Positions 6,817 to 7,394 of a stretch of 7,394 nucleotides of DNA are shown piece after piece. Position 1 is the stretch's first letter. Each line of letters begins with the position of its first letter. A program made the position numbers and the translations under genes. The DNA is from Bacteroidales bacterium (GTDB taxonomy: Bacteria; Bacteroidota; Bacteroidia; Bacteroidales; UBA932): assembly GCA_016283985.1 (NCBI GenBank), contig JAEENZ010000146.1:1-7394 (forward strand). The letters run 5' to 3'. The notes under the pieces were generated by a model. The model was not told the DNA's origin, searched no databases, and worked only from the letters and a program-made list of their open reading frames with translations.

Positions 6817-7394
6817 CTACTTCTCTATGATTCTGTATCCCCATGCAGGAAGGGCCTCGCCCTTGATGGGCTCGGAGGGTTCTGCGCTCAGGTTGGCATA
6901 CACCGTCACCTTGTTTCCGCAGACTTTGCGCGAGAATGCCAGCACATCGGGATCGCCTGTCTCTATCCACTTCACTTTGCCACCGCGCTCTCCTGCTGCA
7001 AGGGCGGGATTAGAGTGCTTGAGCTCGACCAGAGACTTGTAGAAATCCGTGTATTCGTTTGCTGTCCAGTCGCTTATGGGATCCTTTTCGAAGAATTCGA
7101 GCCTGCGGTCCAGGCCGATCTCCTGCCCGGTGTAGATGAGGGGCTGGGTCTTGGGAAGAGTGAAGTTCAGCACCTCCATCACCTTCCAGGCATCTCCCAG
7201 GCGCTCGAACTCGGTGCCGTTCCAGGAGTTCTCGTCGTGGTTCGAAGTGAATGCCAGGCGGAATGCGGATGCCGGAGTATTCACCGCATCCTTTGCAAGA
7301 TACTCGCGGAGTTCGGCCGCGGTCTTCACACCGTCCTTGTTGGCGGGGCCGTTGCCGATTGCGTTTTCGATGTGATGCATCTCCCAGGCATAGG
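6817..7394 (-). CDS. GH13 alpha-amylase family protein, C-terminal part (partial at 5' end)
   Basis: This is the 3' end of a gene for a glycoside hydrolase family 13 enzyme acting on alpha-glucans such as starch, glycogen or maltodextrins. The frame is open to the window edge (about 191 residues visible, beginning YAWEMHHIEN); the Met codon at 7380 is internal. The barrel end carries conserved region IV, FTSNHDENS, whose Asp (codon 7236-7234) is the transition-state-stabilising catalytic residue of GH13. PLIYTGQEIGLDRRLEFFEKDPI follows, the usual strand 8 and after. A short beta domain (KVKWIETGDPDVLAFSRKV, KVTVYANLS) closes the protein, ending in WGYRIIEK and a TAG stop. The catalytic nucleophile and acid/base regions are outside the window, so subfamily, exact substrate and presence of a signal peptide cannot be judged. 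It lies 2 bases upstream of malQ in the same direction, which supports a shared role in alpha-glucan breakdown. Confidence 0.9.
   Translation of the reverse strand, partial: YAWEMHHIENAIGNGPANKDGVKTAAELREYLAKDAVNTPASAFRLAFTSNHDENSWNGTEFERLGDAWKVMEVLNFTLPKTQPLIYTGQEIGLDRRLEFFEKDPISDWTANEYTDFYKSLVELKHSNPALAAGERGGKVKWIETGDPDVLAFSRKVCGNKVTVYANLSAEPSEPIKGEALPAWGYRIIEK

Noticed and set aside
6815..6970. N-terminal extension of malQ to an ATG at 6970
   Set aside because: The extra 52 residues are an out-of-frame reading of the amylase gene, arginine-rich and unlike GH77 or CBM20. Family similarity begins at the ATG at 6814.
7378..7380. ATG at 7380 (minus) as the start of a short amylase-like gene
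   Set aside because: The frame continues to the window edge with plausible GH13 sequence, and the catalytic nucleophile and acid/base regions must lie upstream, so the gene is cut by the window.

Overview
The window looks like chromosomal, housekeeping-type DNA from a member of the Bacteroidota, most likely Bacteroidales. Three things support this. SecD and SecF are fused into one protein. Both intergenic promoters carry the Bacteroidota -7 box TAnnTTTG and no clear Shine-Dalgarno sequence. The MalQ is of the DPE2 type with a CBM20-like N-terminus, a form known from Bacteroides-type bacteria. Coding DNA is rich in G/C at third codon positions, while the single true promoter region is AT-rich. 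I see no mobile element, phage gene, tRNA, rRNA or CRISPR array.

Layout: (1) 1-473, plus strand, the 3' end of dnaE (replicative DNA polymerase III alpha). (2) 472-503, a hairpin terminator that serves mainly the converging secDF gene. (3) 521-3553, minus strand, complete secDF (1010 aa). (4) 3554-3677, an AT-rich divergent promoter region with one -7 box on each strand. (5) 3678-4952, plus strand, a secreted protein of 424 aa with a TPR-like N-terminus, PD40-type beta-propeller repeats and a C-terminal coiled coil; its function is unknown. (6) 4949-6814, minus strand, a DPE2-type 4-alpha-glucanotransferase (621 aa). (7) 6817-7394, minus strand, the 3' end of a GH13 alpha-amylase-family gene that runs off the window.

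The genes form four transcription units in alternating orientation. dnaE and secDF converge on a terminator. secDF and the PD40 gene diverge from a shared promoter region. The PD40 gene and malQ converge so tightly that their stop codons share the palindrome CTAG. The amylase and malQ genes are only 2 bases apart and form an operon for cytoplasmic use of starch, glycogen or maltodextrins: the GH13 enzyme acts on alpha-glucans, and the glucanotransferase reshuffles maltose and short dextrins. SecDF supports Sec export, which the PD40 protein would use, but adjacency alone does not prove a functional link.

No clearly new biological system is visible. The points most worth a second look are the PD40/coiled-coil protein, the compact DPE2-type MalQ, and the overlapping convergent stop codons.
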